Origin: Planctomycetota bacterium | GTDB lineage: Bacteria; Planctomycetota; UBA1135; GCA-002686595 | Direction of reading: 5' to 3' | Assembly (NCBI GenBank): GCA_023150475.1 | Contig: JAKLKU010000003.1 | Location: 248,001-312,000 of the forward strand | Length of the DNA stretch: 64,000 nucleotides | The notes under the pieces: model-generated | Databases searched by the model: none | What the model was told of the DNA's origin: nothing | What the model saw: only the letters and a program-made list of their open reading frames with translations | In this document: one piece after another, positions 1 through 8,592 of the stretch | Layout of the letters: each line of letters opens with the position of its first letter | How positions within the stretch are numbered: the first letter of the stretch is position 1 | Program-made: the position numbers and the translations under genes

Positions 1-822
1 ACCGAGCGCGAGCTTCGCTTCGAGCGGCGCCGGGAAGCTCGCGAAGAGCCGGTTGCCGAGTCGCAAACCACGCTGGAAGCCGACCGCGACCACTCCGGCG
101 ACGAGCCCGAGCACGAGTACGAGCATCGCCGGGCCGAAGCCGTCGATCGAGACGTCGCTCGGCATCGAGTACACCGCCGCATCCGCGCCGCGGATCGCGC
201 GCATCGAAAGCACTGCGAACACCGACGACACGACGAGCGGCGCGAAGACGTCGATCGCGAAGCTCGCGAGGATCACTTCGCCGACGAACAGCGCGCCGGC
301 GAGTGGCGCGTTGTACGCCGCGGCCATGCCGGCCGCGACGCCGCAACCGAGCAAGAGCGAGTGGCGCGCCGCGTCGAACTTCGCGGTGCGCGCGAGCTTC
401 GACGCACACGCCGCGGCGAGCTGCACGATCGGGCCTTCGCGGCCGACCGAACCTCCGCTCGCGATCACTGCGACCGCCGCGGCCGCGCGCGTGATGATCG
501 GCCGGCCCTTGATGCGCCGGCGGCGCACCGACACGGCCTCCATGATGCCGCTGATGCCGAAGGGCTTCGCACGCGGCGCGAAGAGACGGATTACCAAAGC
601 TGCAACGACGCCGCCGGTCGCCGGCAACAGGAGACACTCCCACCACGTCATGTCGCGAGCGGCGTCGACGAACGTTCCTTCGTGACCGGTCACCAGACGT
701 TGCGCGAGATCGACCAACGACTGGAAGCCGACGGCGAGCACCCCGCCCAACGCGCCGACCATCGCGGCCAGCACGAAGTTCGACGTCGTCGCGAGCGCAC
801 GGCGTTCGGTGAAGAGCTTCAA
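1..822 (-). CDS. ClC-family chloride channel/antiporter, 3' end outside window
   Basis: The reverse strand is open from about 915 down to the left edge and encodes a multi-pass membrane protein. It contains the ClC selectivity-filter signature GSVGREGPIVQ (codons at about 421-453) and, further on, GVAAGMAAAYNAPLAGALF, the conserved segment after it. ClC proteins move chloride across the inner membrane, often in exchange for protons; the glutamate of GREGP is the usual gating glutamate, which suggests a transporter, but this is inference. The start is unresolved: an in-frame stop lies at 916-918, no ATG occurs before 762, and TTG at 822 or CTG at 840 are the best candidates; I used 822. The C-terminus, including any CBS domains, is outside the window. 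It is divergent from the MBL-rhodanese gene at 918. A second ClC gene lies at 31644. Confidence 0.88.
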   Translation of the reverse strand, partial: MKLFTERRALATTSNFVLAAMVGALGGVLAVGFQSLVDLAQRLVTGHEGTFVDAARDMTWWECLLLPATGGVVAALVIRLFAPRAKPFGISGIMEAVSVRRRRIKGRPIITRAAAAVAVIASGGSVGREGPIVQLAAACASKLARTAKFDAARHSLLLGCGVAAGMAAAYNAPLAGALFVGEVILASFAIDVFAPLVVSSVFAVLSMRAIRGADAAVYSMPSDVSIDGFGPAMLVLVLGLVAGVVAVGFQRGLRLGNRLFASFPAPLEAKLALG

Positions 823-917
823 GGCTCGCCCAAGTTGCAGACGTGTGAAGCCATGCGCAAGCTCGCGAGCGGATCGCTCGACCGGCCCGAGCGCTCGGTT
901 ACGATTCGTGGCCCGTC

Positions 918-1985
918 ATGCTTCCCTTGACGCTCAAGACGTTCACGGACTCGGGCTGCTTCACGCATCTGGTCGGTTGCCGCGCGACCGGCCAGGCGCT
1001 GCTCGTCGATCCGAAGCTCGGCAAGCGCGCGAGTTACCTCAAGACCGCGGCGGATTTCGGCCTGCGGATCGTCGCCGTGCTCGACACGCACACGCACGCC
1101 GATCACCTGTCGGATTCGCTTGCGTTCCTCGACTCGGGCACCGAGCTCTGGATGTCGGCGAAGACGGCTTGTCGACGCGCGCACCGCGAGCTCGCCGACG
1201 GCGAAGAGGTGCGCATCGGGAATCTCGCGTTCCGCGTGCTCGAAGTGCCGGGACACACGAACGACTCGATCGCGCTGCACGGTCACGGGCTCGCGATCGT
1301 CGGCGACACGTTGTTCGCGGGTTCGCTCGCTCGCGCCGACTTCGTGGGCTCGAGCCACGCGCAGTTGCTCGAGTCCGTGCGCACGCGGCTCTTGACGTTG
1401 CCCGACGACACCGTCGTGTTGCCTGGGCACGGCTACCGCGACATCCTCTTCACGACGATCGGCCACGAACGCCGCACGAACCCCGACGTCGATCCCGAAC
1501 GCGCGGCGAGCGGTCTGCGCGTCGTCGGCTCGAAGACCGACGCGAACACACCCGAAGTGGAGTTCAACCTGCGCACCAACCGCGCGGCTCGGCCGAAGTT
1601 GCCGACGACACAACCGACGGCCGTCGCGTGCTGCGCGCCGACTTCGGCGGCTCCGAGCGGCCCGCGCCCCGCCGAGAAGACCTGCGAGGAGCTCGCGCCC
1701 CTCCAAGCCGCGATCGCGAACGACCGTTGTTGGATCGACGTGCGCGATCCGTGGGAGTTCCAAGAGGCGCACATTCCCGGTGCGCTCTCCTATCCGCTCT
1801 CCGAGCTCGGCTTCCACCTCGCGGAACTGCGCCGCGCGGGGCCGGCGATCCTGCAGTGCAGGAGCGGCGTGCGCTCGATGACCGCGGCGAAGACGCTGCG
1901 TTATCTCGGCGTGATCGGCCAGCCGATCAACCTCGCCGGTGGCATCCTGCGCTGGCAGGAGCTCGGTCTGCCGGTCGAGAAGTGA
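918..1985 (+). CDS. MBL-fold hydrolase fused to rhodanese (persulfide dioxygenase-like)
   Basis: This 355-residue protein has two domains. The N-terminal metallo-beta-lactamase fold carries THTHADH (H58, H60, D62, H63), H113 in PGHTND, D130 in VGDTLF and H171 in LPGHG, the set expected of the ETHE1/glyoxalase II branch. The C-terminal rhodanese domain (about 265-355) has the active-site loop CRSGVRS with catalytic C314 and the rhodanese hallmark DVRDPWEFQEAHIPGA. In this family the MBL domain oxidises glutathione persulfide or a similar persulfide using iron, and the rhodanese passes sulfane sulfur to or from thiosulfate; a sulfide detoxification role is inferred. Residues 205-255 form a variable linker containing CC at 238-239. 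The ATG at 918 leaves little room before the divergent ClC gene, so a promoter probably lies within 823-917. Confidence 0.9.
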   Translation: MLPLTLKTFTDSGCFTHLVGCRATGQALLVDPKLGKRASYLKTAADFGLRIVAVLDTHTHADHLSDSLAFLDSGTELWMSAKTACRRAHRELADGEEVRIGNLAFRVLEVPGHTNDSIALHGHGLAIVGDTLFAGSLARADFVGSSHAQLLESVRTRLLTLPDDTVVLPGHGYRDILFTTIGHERRTNPDVDPERAASGLRVVGSKTDANTPEVEFNLRTNRAARPKLPTTQPTAVACCAPTSAAPSGPRPAEKTCEELAPLQAAIANDRCWIDVRDPWEFQEAHIPGALSYPLSELGFHLAELRRAGPAILQCRSGVRSMTAAKTLRYLGVIGQPINLAGGILRWQELGLPVEK

Positions 1986-2022
1986 CGCGGGTTCGCCGCG
2001 CAGAGCGGCGGCGCGAAACGAC

Positions 2023-2048
2023 GAGCGCCGGCGGTCGGGCCGGCGCTC
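2023..2048. terminator. GC-rich hairpin between convergent genes
   Basis: A perfect 10-bp stem (GAGCGCCGGC paired with GCCGGCGCTC) with a 6-nt loop sits between the stop of the MBL-rhodanese gene (1985) and the stop of the reverse-strand PD40 gene (2122). A second 8-bp hairpin follows at 2068-2094. Neither has a T-tract, so they could terminate in either direction or act as 3' RNA-stabilising structures. Confidence 0.5.
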
Positions 2049-2121
2049 GGGCGACGAGTTGCGTGACGCCGCGCGCACGACTCCGTCGCGCGGCGCGCAA
2101 GCGAACGTTGGAAGTCGCGGT

Positions 2122-3870
2122 CTACGGCGCGAGCGTGAACTGCACGGCGTTGGAGAGTCCGACGTTGTTCGGCGCCGCGAAGCCGGGATCTCGGCTCCAG
2201 AACTGCGCATGCACCGTGGCGCCGACGACGAGACCGTGGCTCGTCATCTCCGACTGGCGGAACTGGAACGAGTACGCCGCGTCGCACGACCAGAGGCCGA
2301 CCAACGGATGAGTCGAGAACACCGACGAGCGCACGAGCGGCGGCTTGACGCACAGCGTGCCGCCGAGGAACGGCGCCGCGTTCGGCTGGAGCCCCCAGAA
2401 CAGGATGCCGGACTTCTGCGGCAACACGTCGTACGCCCAGAGGAAGAACGAGTCGGTCCCGCCGAGGCTCGGCGCGCCGGTCGCACCGACCTTGGGCGTG
2501 CAGCCCGCGCTGTTCTGCTTGGCGGTGCAATAGAGCGCGAGCGGCGTCGCGGAGAACTGAGTGTCGCGCACGTAGACGTCCGCAGCGATGCGATCGTTCG
2601 CCGTCAGCGTCGTCGCGTTGCTCGTGAACGCGACGAGACGGCCGTCGTCCGAAACTCGTGCATCGGAAGCGCTGGCGTCGACCTCACTGCCCGTCCAACC
2701 GAGGGACACGCGCGTCGTCGCGGCGTTCAGCCGATCGTGCAGGAACACGTCCAACACGCCGTTCGTGTCGTTCGCGACCAGATTCGTCGCCGAGCTCTGG
2801 AACACGAGCCAGCGCGCATCCGCCGACATGCGCACCGTGGTGCTCGCTCCGTCGAGATCGCCGCCGAAGGCGTCGGTGCTGATGCGCGAGATCGTGTTGG
2901 CGACGCGGTCGCGCAGGAAGATGTCGTACTCGCCGTTCGTGTCGTTCGGGACCAGGTTGTTCGAGCGGCTCTCGAACGCGACGTAACGGCCGTCGTCCGA
3001 CATCACCGGATACCAAGAATCGCGATCTCCTTCGATTCCGGACGCGTCGACGCTCAGGCGCTCGAGCGCGCCGGTCTGCATGTCGCGCACGAACACGTCG
3101 GCCTTGCCGTTGGCATCGCCGGCGATCAGCGTGTCGGAGAAGCTGTAGAACGCGACGTAACGACCGTCCTGGGTCACGTCGGTGCCGATCGAATGCCCGC
3201 TGCCCGGATTCCCGGCGAGGTCGTACGACACCAGGCTCGTCACGCCGCTCGCACGATCGCGCAAGAACGCATCGTTGGTGAACGGCACGTCGCCCGGAGC
3301 GAGGTTCGACGCCGTGGTGATGAAGACCACCCAACGACCGTCGTCGGTGATCGCCATGCCCGAGCCGTAGTCGTTGGCTTGGACGCCGCCGGTGCCCCCA
3401 GTGCCAACGGTGATCCGTTCGGTCACGCCGAGGTCGCGGTCGCGCAGGAAGCCGTCCTGCTTGCCGTTGGTGTCGCCGGAGACGAGCTGGTTCGAATCGC
3501 TGTAGAAGAGCACGAAACGTCCGTCGCGCGAGATCGCGCTGAAGAGCGAGCTCCCCAGCGTCGGCGTGCCCGCGGGACCGACCGAGACGCATTCGACCGC
3601 GCCGTTCTCGCGATCGCGGACGAACGTGTCGGTGTCGAAGTTGTTGTCGCCCGCGACGAAGTTCGAGTCGCTCGAAACCCAGGCGACGAAACGACCGTCT
3701 CCCGACAATCCCGGCACGTACGCCCAAGACGTCGACAGGTCGGTGCTCGCGCCAAAGAGCCCGGCGGAGTTGACGGATTCCATCGTCGTCGTCTGCGCGG
3801 CGGCACCGGCGGCACCGGCGGCACCGGCGGCGGACAGGACGAACACGACGCTCGCGTGGATCGATTTCAT
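2122..3870 (-). CDS. Exported PD40/TolB-like beta-propeller protein (paralogue 1)
   Basis: The protein is 582 residues with an N-terminal signal peptide (KSIHASVVFVLSAAG followed by an Ala/Gly-rich stretch ending near AAAQ). Residues 35-440 are repeats of the type S-DGR-VAF-S-A-NLV--DTNG--DVFVRDR, which is the PD40/WD40-like propeller blade seen in TolB. The last 120 residues form a separate module rich in aromatic and small residues that also ends the 582-residue gene at 13203; such tails are common in planctomycete exported proteins. Function is unknown; a periplasmic or cell-surface binding role is inferred. A clear Shine-Dalgarno GGAGG lies just upstream of the ATG on the reverse strand (3880-3884). 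A 9-bp repeat in the signal-peptide codons is listed separately. It lies 65 bp downstream of the nitroreductase gene on the same strand. Confidence 0.85.
   Translation of the reverse strand: MKSIHASVVFVLSAAGAAGAAGAAAQTTTMESVNSAGLFGASTDLSTSWAYVPGLSGDGRFVAWVSSDSNFVAGDNNFDTDTFVRDRENGAVECVSVGPAGTPTLGSSLFSAISRDGRFVLFYSDSNQLVSGDTNGKQDGFLRDRDLGVTERITVGTGGTGGVQANDYGSGMAITDDGRWVVFITTASNLAPGDVPFTNDAFLRDRASGVTSLVSYDLAGNPGSGHSIGTDVTQDGRYVAFYSFSDTLIAGDANGKADVFVRDMQTGALERLSVDASGIEGDRDSWYPVMSDDGRYVAFESRSNNLVPNDTNGEYDIFLRDRVANTISRISTDAFGGDLDGASTTVRMSADARWLVFQSSATNLVANDTNGVLDVFLHDRLNAATTRVSLGWTGSEVDASASDARVSDDGRLVAFTSNATTLTANDRIAADVYVRDTQFSATPLALYCTAKQNSAGCTPKVGATGAPSLGGTDSFFLWAYDVLPQKSGILFWGLQPNAAPFLGGTLCVKPPLVRSSVFSTHPLVGLWSCDAAYSFQFRQSEMTSHGLVVGATVHAQFWSRDPGFAAPNNVGLSNAVQFTLAP
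3799..3831. repeat. 9-bp tandem repeat inside a signal-peptide coding region
   Basis: Three exact copies of GGCGGCACC (3799-3825) plus a partial fourth encode Gly-Ala-Ala units on the reverse strand in the hydrophobic part of the signal peptide of the PD40 gene at 2122-3870. The unit is a multiple of three, so slippage would lengthen or shorten the signal peptide without a frameshift. Confidence 0.85.
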
Positions 3871-3935
3871 TCGAGGACCTCCATGGCGGGCGGAACGCCG
3901 CTCGCCCGTCGACCGGTTCGACTCCGCCGAGAAAT

Positions 3936-4595
3936 TCAGACGCGGATCAGGACCTGATCGAGCGGCTTGCGAGAGAGCGCCGCGCGCGGAACCAAACAGC
4001 CGTCCGCAGGATATCCGACGGGGATCAACAGGAACGGCTTTTCGTGGCCCGGACGGCCCAGGATGTCGCCGAGGAAGCCCATCGGGCTCGGCGTGTGCGT
4101 CAGCGTCGCGAGCCCAGCGAACTGCGCCGCCGCGAGCAGGAAGCCGCAGGCGAGACCGACCGACTCCTGGCCGTAGTAGACGTTGGTCCCGTCGTCACCG
4201 CGCGTGAGACGAAAGACCACGACGAGCCAAGGCGCGACTTCGAGGAACTCCTTGGTCGGATCGGTGCCGAGAGGTTCGAGGTCGGCGAGCCACTCGGGGC
4301 TCGCGCGGTGAGCGTAGAACTCGCGTTCTTCCTCTTCCGCCGCGACGCGGATCGCGCGCTTCGTCGCGGCGTCCTGCACGCAGACGAAGCGCCACGGTTG
4401 TTTGTTGGCGCCGCTCGGCGCGGTGGTCGCCGAGCGCACGAGCCACTCGATCGTTTCGTGCGACACCGGGCGATCGCTGAAGTGCCGCACGGTGCGGCGC
4501 CGCCGCACGACGTCGTGGAAGCGCTCGGCCGCGAGTTCGGGCGCGATCCCGGGCTCGTAGCGCTCGGTGTACGGCACGAACTCGGGCGCGCCCAT
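3936..4595 (-). CDS. Nitroreductase-family flavoprotein, iodotyrosine-deiodinase-like
   Basis: At 219 residues this is the normal length for the FMN-dependent nitroreductase family. The N-terminal motif RRRTVRHFSDRPV binds the FMN phosphate, APSGANKQPWRFV (about 70-82) is the second FMN contact, and GLATLTHTPSPM near residue 165 is the segment that is characteristic of the iodotyrosine deiodinase/BluB side of the family. The likely reaction is NAD(P)H-dependent two-electron reduction of an aromatic or halogenated substrate; the substrate cannot be read from sequence. The ATG at 4595 is 4 bp after the stop of the histidine-phosphatase gene, so the two are almost certainly co-transcribed. An alternative reading is a general oxygen-insensitive nitroreductase. 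Confidence 0.9.
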   Translation of the reverse strand: MGAPEFVPYTERYEPGIAPELAAERFHDVVRRRRTVRHFSDRPVSHETIEWLVRSATTAPSGANKQPWRFVCVQDAATKRAIRVAAEEEEREFYAHRASPEWLADLEPLGTDPTKEFLEVAPWLVVVFRLTRGDDGTNVYYGQESVGLACGFLLAAAQFAGLATLTHTPSPMGFLGDILGRPGHEKPFLLIPVGYPADGCLVPRAALSRKPLDQVLIRV

Positions 4596-4599
4596 CGCT

Positions 4600-5175
4600 T
4601 CAGTCCCCCATCGAGAGCTCGACGACGCTCGCCGCCGCGTCCGCGGCGAGCGGCACCGTCAGCACGACGACGCGGCCGTATTCGGCGTCCGGAAACTGCT
4701 CGCCTGCGGGACCCTTCTCGAGACGCGTCAGCTTCGCGCCGAGGAGCTCCGCGAGCTTCGGCACCGTGTTCGAGTGGCCGACGACGAGCGCCTTGGAGCC
4801 CGGCGCGAGCGCACGCAGCTTCGCGACGAGTTCGTCGGGCTTGCCGGCGGGCACGACCTGCGCTTCGAGCTTCGCCGCGCTCGCGAACGGCGCCGCGGTC
4901 TGTTGCGTGCGCTTGAACTCGCTCGTGAAGACATGCGCGAGCCCGCTCGACGCGAGCATCTTGGCGAGCCTCTCGGCGCGCACCTTGCCTGCGTCCGAGA
5001 GCGAAGGATCGCGGGGATCGTCGGTGCCTTTCTCCGCGTGCCGCACGAGCACCACGGTGATCGGCGCGAGCGGCGCGTTCGGCTGCGAGCCCTGCGCGAA
5101 CGGACCGAGGACGAAAGCGACTCCGACCGCGAGAGCGGCGAACCCCATGACGAGCGTGCGACGTGTCGAGTGCAT
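4600..5175 (-). CDS. Exported histidine phosphatase-family protein (SixA/PGAM-like)
   Basis: The 191-residue protein starts at the ATG on 5175 with a signal peptide or signal anchor (TRRTLVMGFAALAVGVAFVLG). Mature sequence begins with VVLVRHAEKG, a variant of the RHG motif containing the phospho-accepting histidine; the second catalytic histidine is in VVGHSNTVPKLAELLG, and LSDAGKVRAERLA is the usual LT/LSxxG helix. This is the short SixA-like branch that dephosphorylates small molecules or phosphohistidine proteins. Here the export signal suggests a periplasmic phosphatase. The open frame extends upstream to 5346 but that extension is Arg-rich with no family similarity, so the ATG before the signal peptide was chosen. 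It leads a two-gene operon with the nitroreductase. Confidence 0.87.
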   Translation of the reverse strand: MHSTRRTLVMGFAALAVGVAFVLGPFAQGSQPNAPLAPITVVLVRHAEKGTDDPRDPSLSDAGKVRAERLAKMLASSGLAHVFTSEFKRTQQTAAPFASAAKLEAQVVPAGKPDELVAKLRALAPGSKALVVGHSNTVPKLAELLGAKLTRLEKGPAGEQFPDAEYGRVVVLTVPLAADAAASVVELSMGD

Positions 5176-5506
5176 GTCGCCAACGTACCGAGCGCGGCCG
5201 AGCGTGTCGCAGGACTTTCTCGCGTCGAAAGTCCGCGGCTCCGTCGGAGCGCGCCGCGGCCGGGTGCGTCGCGCGCGCACGCGCCTGCGCGCTCGCGAGC
5301 CGTGCTTCCGGATCGCGTTCGAAGCCCGATCACGCACTCGGGTCACGCACTCGGGTCACGCACTCGGATCACGCTTCGGGCGCGAGCGGTGGAGCGCTCG
5401 CGACCGCGGGCCTGCCCTGTCGCCGTCGCCTTCGCTGGCTCGCCGAAAGTCGCGCGGCGCGGCACGTCGACTGAAGAAAGTCGCGCGACATTGTACGTTG
5501 GGCTCG
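5176..5506. other. Divergent intergenic region, 331 bp
   Basis: This region separates the histidine-phosphatase operon (reverse) from the two-component operon (forward). It holds the 13-bp tandem repeat at 5328-5379. Promoters for both directions must lie here, but I cannot identify convincing -35/-10 boxes. Confidence 0.6.
5328..5379. repeat. 13-bp tandem repeat, four copies, in a divergent promoter region
   Basis: Four adjacent 13-bp units read GATCACGCACTCG, GGTCACGCACTCG (twice) and a degenerate GATCACGCTTCGG. They sit about 130 bp upstream of the histidine-kinase start. The spacing is not a multiple of three and no supported gene covers them. A direct-repeat operator, for instance for the OmpR-type regulator encoded next door, is possible; the period is longer than the usual 10-11 bp. 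Confidence 0.8.
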
Positions 5507-7557
5507 ATGAGGTCGAGGCTCGCGCTGGTCGCCGCGTTCTTGCTGCCCACGCTGCTCGTGGCGTGGCTCGGTTTGAGCGCGTTGCGCTCCGAAACCGAGC
5601 GCGGCACGGCGCGTTATCGCGAACAGGCCGAGGTGACGCTCGCGGCGCGGCTCGAGCGCTTGCGCAGCGAGCTCGCCGCCGTCTCACGCGGCGCCGGCGA
5701 CGCGCTGTCGCTCGCGTTCGACGCCGACGGCACGTGGCGCGGCGAGACGCTGCGGCGTCTGCCGGAGGCGAAGCGGGACGAAACGGCCGCGGCCGACGAG
5801 CCGGCGAGCGACCCCGGACTCCAACGCTCGCTCGAAGCGGAAATCGATCGATTGGAAGCCTCGGGCGAGCTCGAACGCGCGCTCGACCGGTTGCGCACGG
5901 CCGCCGAGAGCGGACGCGCGCCCGAACTCGTCGCGTGGGCGCTCGAAACTCGCGCGCTGCTCTCCGCGAAGCTCGGCCGGAGCGACGACGCGAGCGCCGC
6001 TCGGCGCGAACTCGTCGAACGTTGCCCCGACGCGCGCACGGCGGCGGGCCTGCGCCGCAGCTTCGTCGCACGTCGCGAGCTCGCGCGTGCCGCGACCGAC
6101 GGCACGAGCGCGCTCGCCGACCTTTACGCCGACGCCAGCGCGGACCACGCCGCGCTCGAGCAGACGGCGACCGCCGAGTTCGTGCGTTCCGTGCGTACGG
6201 AGCTCGCGGAGCAGCTCGCGCGCGAACCCGACGCGGCGCTCGCGGCGCGGATCGCGGTCAGCGATCGCGACGACGCGTACCGCGCGCGGCTGCGCCGCTG
6301 GCTCGCGACGCTGCCGCTCGGCGCCAGCGACTGGATCGCGTCGGGCGCGAGCGGCGGCGTGCGTCTCTTCGAGCTCGCCGACGAGCCGATCGCGAGCGCG
6401 AATCCGCTGGTCGTGCCGACGCCGGGCGAACGGGTGCTCGTGTCCGTCACGCGCGACGGCGCAGGTTGGCGCGGTGGCGCGCTCGAGCTCTCGCGGCTCT
6501 TCACCCGGACGCTCGAAGACGACGCGGCGAGTGCGAGCAGCTTCCGCACGACGATCGAGCCGCTCACGCGTCCGCCCGACGACGCGCCGATCGCGCGCCA
6601 ACGCCTCGCCGCGCCGCTCGACGCGTTCGAGGCCCGCGTCGGAGGCGGCGACTTCGCGAGCTTCGTCGCGGGCGAACGTCGCAAGCTCGTCTGGACCGCG
6701 TCGCTGGTCGCACTGGTGTTCGTCCTCGCGCTCGGCGCCGCGCTCGCGACGTTGCGCGCCGTCGCCCGCGAAGTGGAAGCCTCCAAGGCGCGCGAGGGTT
6801 TCGTCGCGGCGGTCACGCACGAGCTCAAGGCGCCGCTCGCGGCGATCCGGCTCTTCGCCGAGATGCTCGAACGCGGCGACGTCGAGCCTGAAAAAGTGAA
6901 GGAGTTCGGCGGCCGCACCGTGCGCGAGAGCGATCGGCTCGCGCGGCTCGTCGACGGCGTGCTCGACCTCGCGCGGCTCGAGCACGGCGCTTCGAAGGCG
7001 CGCACCGAGCCGCTCGAGCTTCGCGAACTCGTCGAACGCGCCGTCGCGACGGTCGCACCGCTGGCGCGCGAGCGGGGGTTCGAGATCGTGTTCGCGGCAC
7101 ACGCGCCGGGCGGGACGCGCACACCGGGCGCGGCGGGCGCCTCGGGCGCCTCGGGCGACACGAGCGTCTCGAGCGAATCGCGCGGGTCGCGCGAGTCGCG
7201 CGGCTCGCTCTCGGCGACCGGCGACCGCGACGCGCTGCACGGCGCGCTCGTCAACCTGCTCGACAACGCGCTCAAGTACTCCGACACGCCGCACACGATC
7301 GAAATCGAGCTCCGTCGAACCGCCGACCGCGCGGAGATCCTGGTCAAGGACCGCGGTCGCGGCGTGCCCGACGCGGAGCGCGCGCGCATCTTCGAGCCGT
7401 TCCGGCGCGTCGGCGACGAGCTCACGCGCGATCGGCCCGGCGTCGGGCTCGGGCTCGCGTTGGTGAAGAAGATCGCGCTCGCGCACGCTGGCGACGTGCG
7501 TTGCGAAGGCCGGGAAGGCGGAGGTAGCGTGTTCGTCCTCTCGCTGCCGCTCCACGC

Positions 7558-7561
<4 letters not shown>
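5507..7561 (+). CDS. Sensor histidine kinase with large extracytoplasmic domain
   Basis: This 684-residue protein has an N-terminal transmembrane segment (LVAAFLLPTLLVAWLGL), an extracytoplasmic region of about 360 residues that is largely helical and partly TPR-like, and a second transmembrane segment near 395-418 (VWTASLVALVFVLALGAALA). The HisKA box has the phospho-acceptor H438 in VTHELKAPLAAIR. The ATPase domain shows N587 in NLLDNALKYS, the G1 box DRGRGVPD, the F box IFEPFRR and the G2 box GVGLGLALVKK. I see no clear HAMP domain between TM2 and HisKA. A low-complexity Gly/Ser/Arg insert (nucleotides about 7108-7215) lies between HisKA and the ATPase core. The ATG at 5507 was chosen because it directly precedes TM1. 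Its stop overlaps the start of the response regulator by 4 bp, so this is a cognate pair. Confidence 0.92.
7108..7215. repeat. Low-complexity insert within the histidine kinase
   Basis: The sequence contains near-repeats of GGGCGCCTC followed by repeats of TCGCGCG-type units, encoding a Gly/Ala/Ser then Ser/Arg/Gly/Glu-rich stretch (about residues 535-570). It lies in the N-terminal part of the ATPase domain, before the N box, where histidine kinases do not normally have an insert. Confidence 0.6.
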
Positions 7562-8244
<683 letters not shown>

Positions 8245-8592
8245 GCGCGCGATCGCCGATGCAGCGCGCGACGCTTCCAGCGCCCCCGGCGCCCCCCCCG
8301 GCGCCCCGCAGACTCCCCGGTCGCCACTGCATCGAGACCGGACGACGCAACGAGCGGCACGGCGCGCAGAGACCTCTCGGCTCCGGATAGGACTGCACCA
8401 ACCGAGATCGGTTGCACCTGTCACCAAATTTTCGGACCACGCATGCGTGGCAGTAGGGTCCGGGGGTCGTCGGCGAGCCTTCCGGCCACATCACAACCTT
8501 TGACAACTCCGTCGACAGGCCCTGACAAGCTCCCGTCCGAAACGTCGTCGAATGCGCTCGTTCGCATTCCATCCCACGTTTCGAGGACCGCC
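8245..8592. other. Intergenic region, 348 bp
   Basis: No gene is supported here. The first part has a C-rich run with short CGCCCCC/GGCGCCCC repeats (about 8281-8325) that could fold into a stem after the response-regulator stop. The later half is less GC-rich, for example around 8400-8440, and probably contains the promoter of the HEAT-repeat gene. Confidence 0.5.

Noticed and set aside
819..2210. A reverse-strand open frame of 463 codons opposite the MBL-rhodanese gene
   Set aside because: The forward gene carries all catalytic motifs; the reverse translation is Arg/Glu-rich with no recognisable domain.
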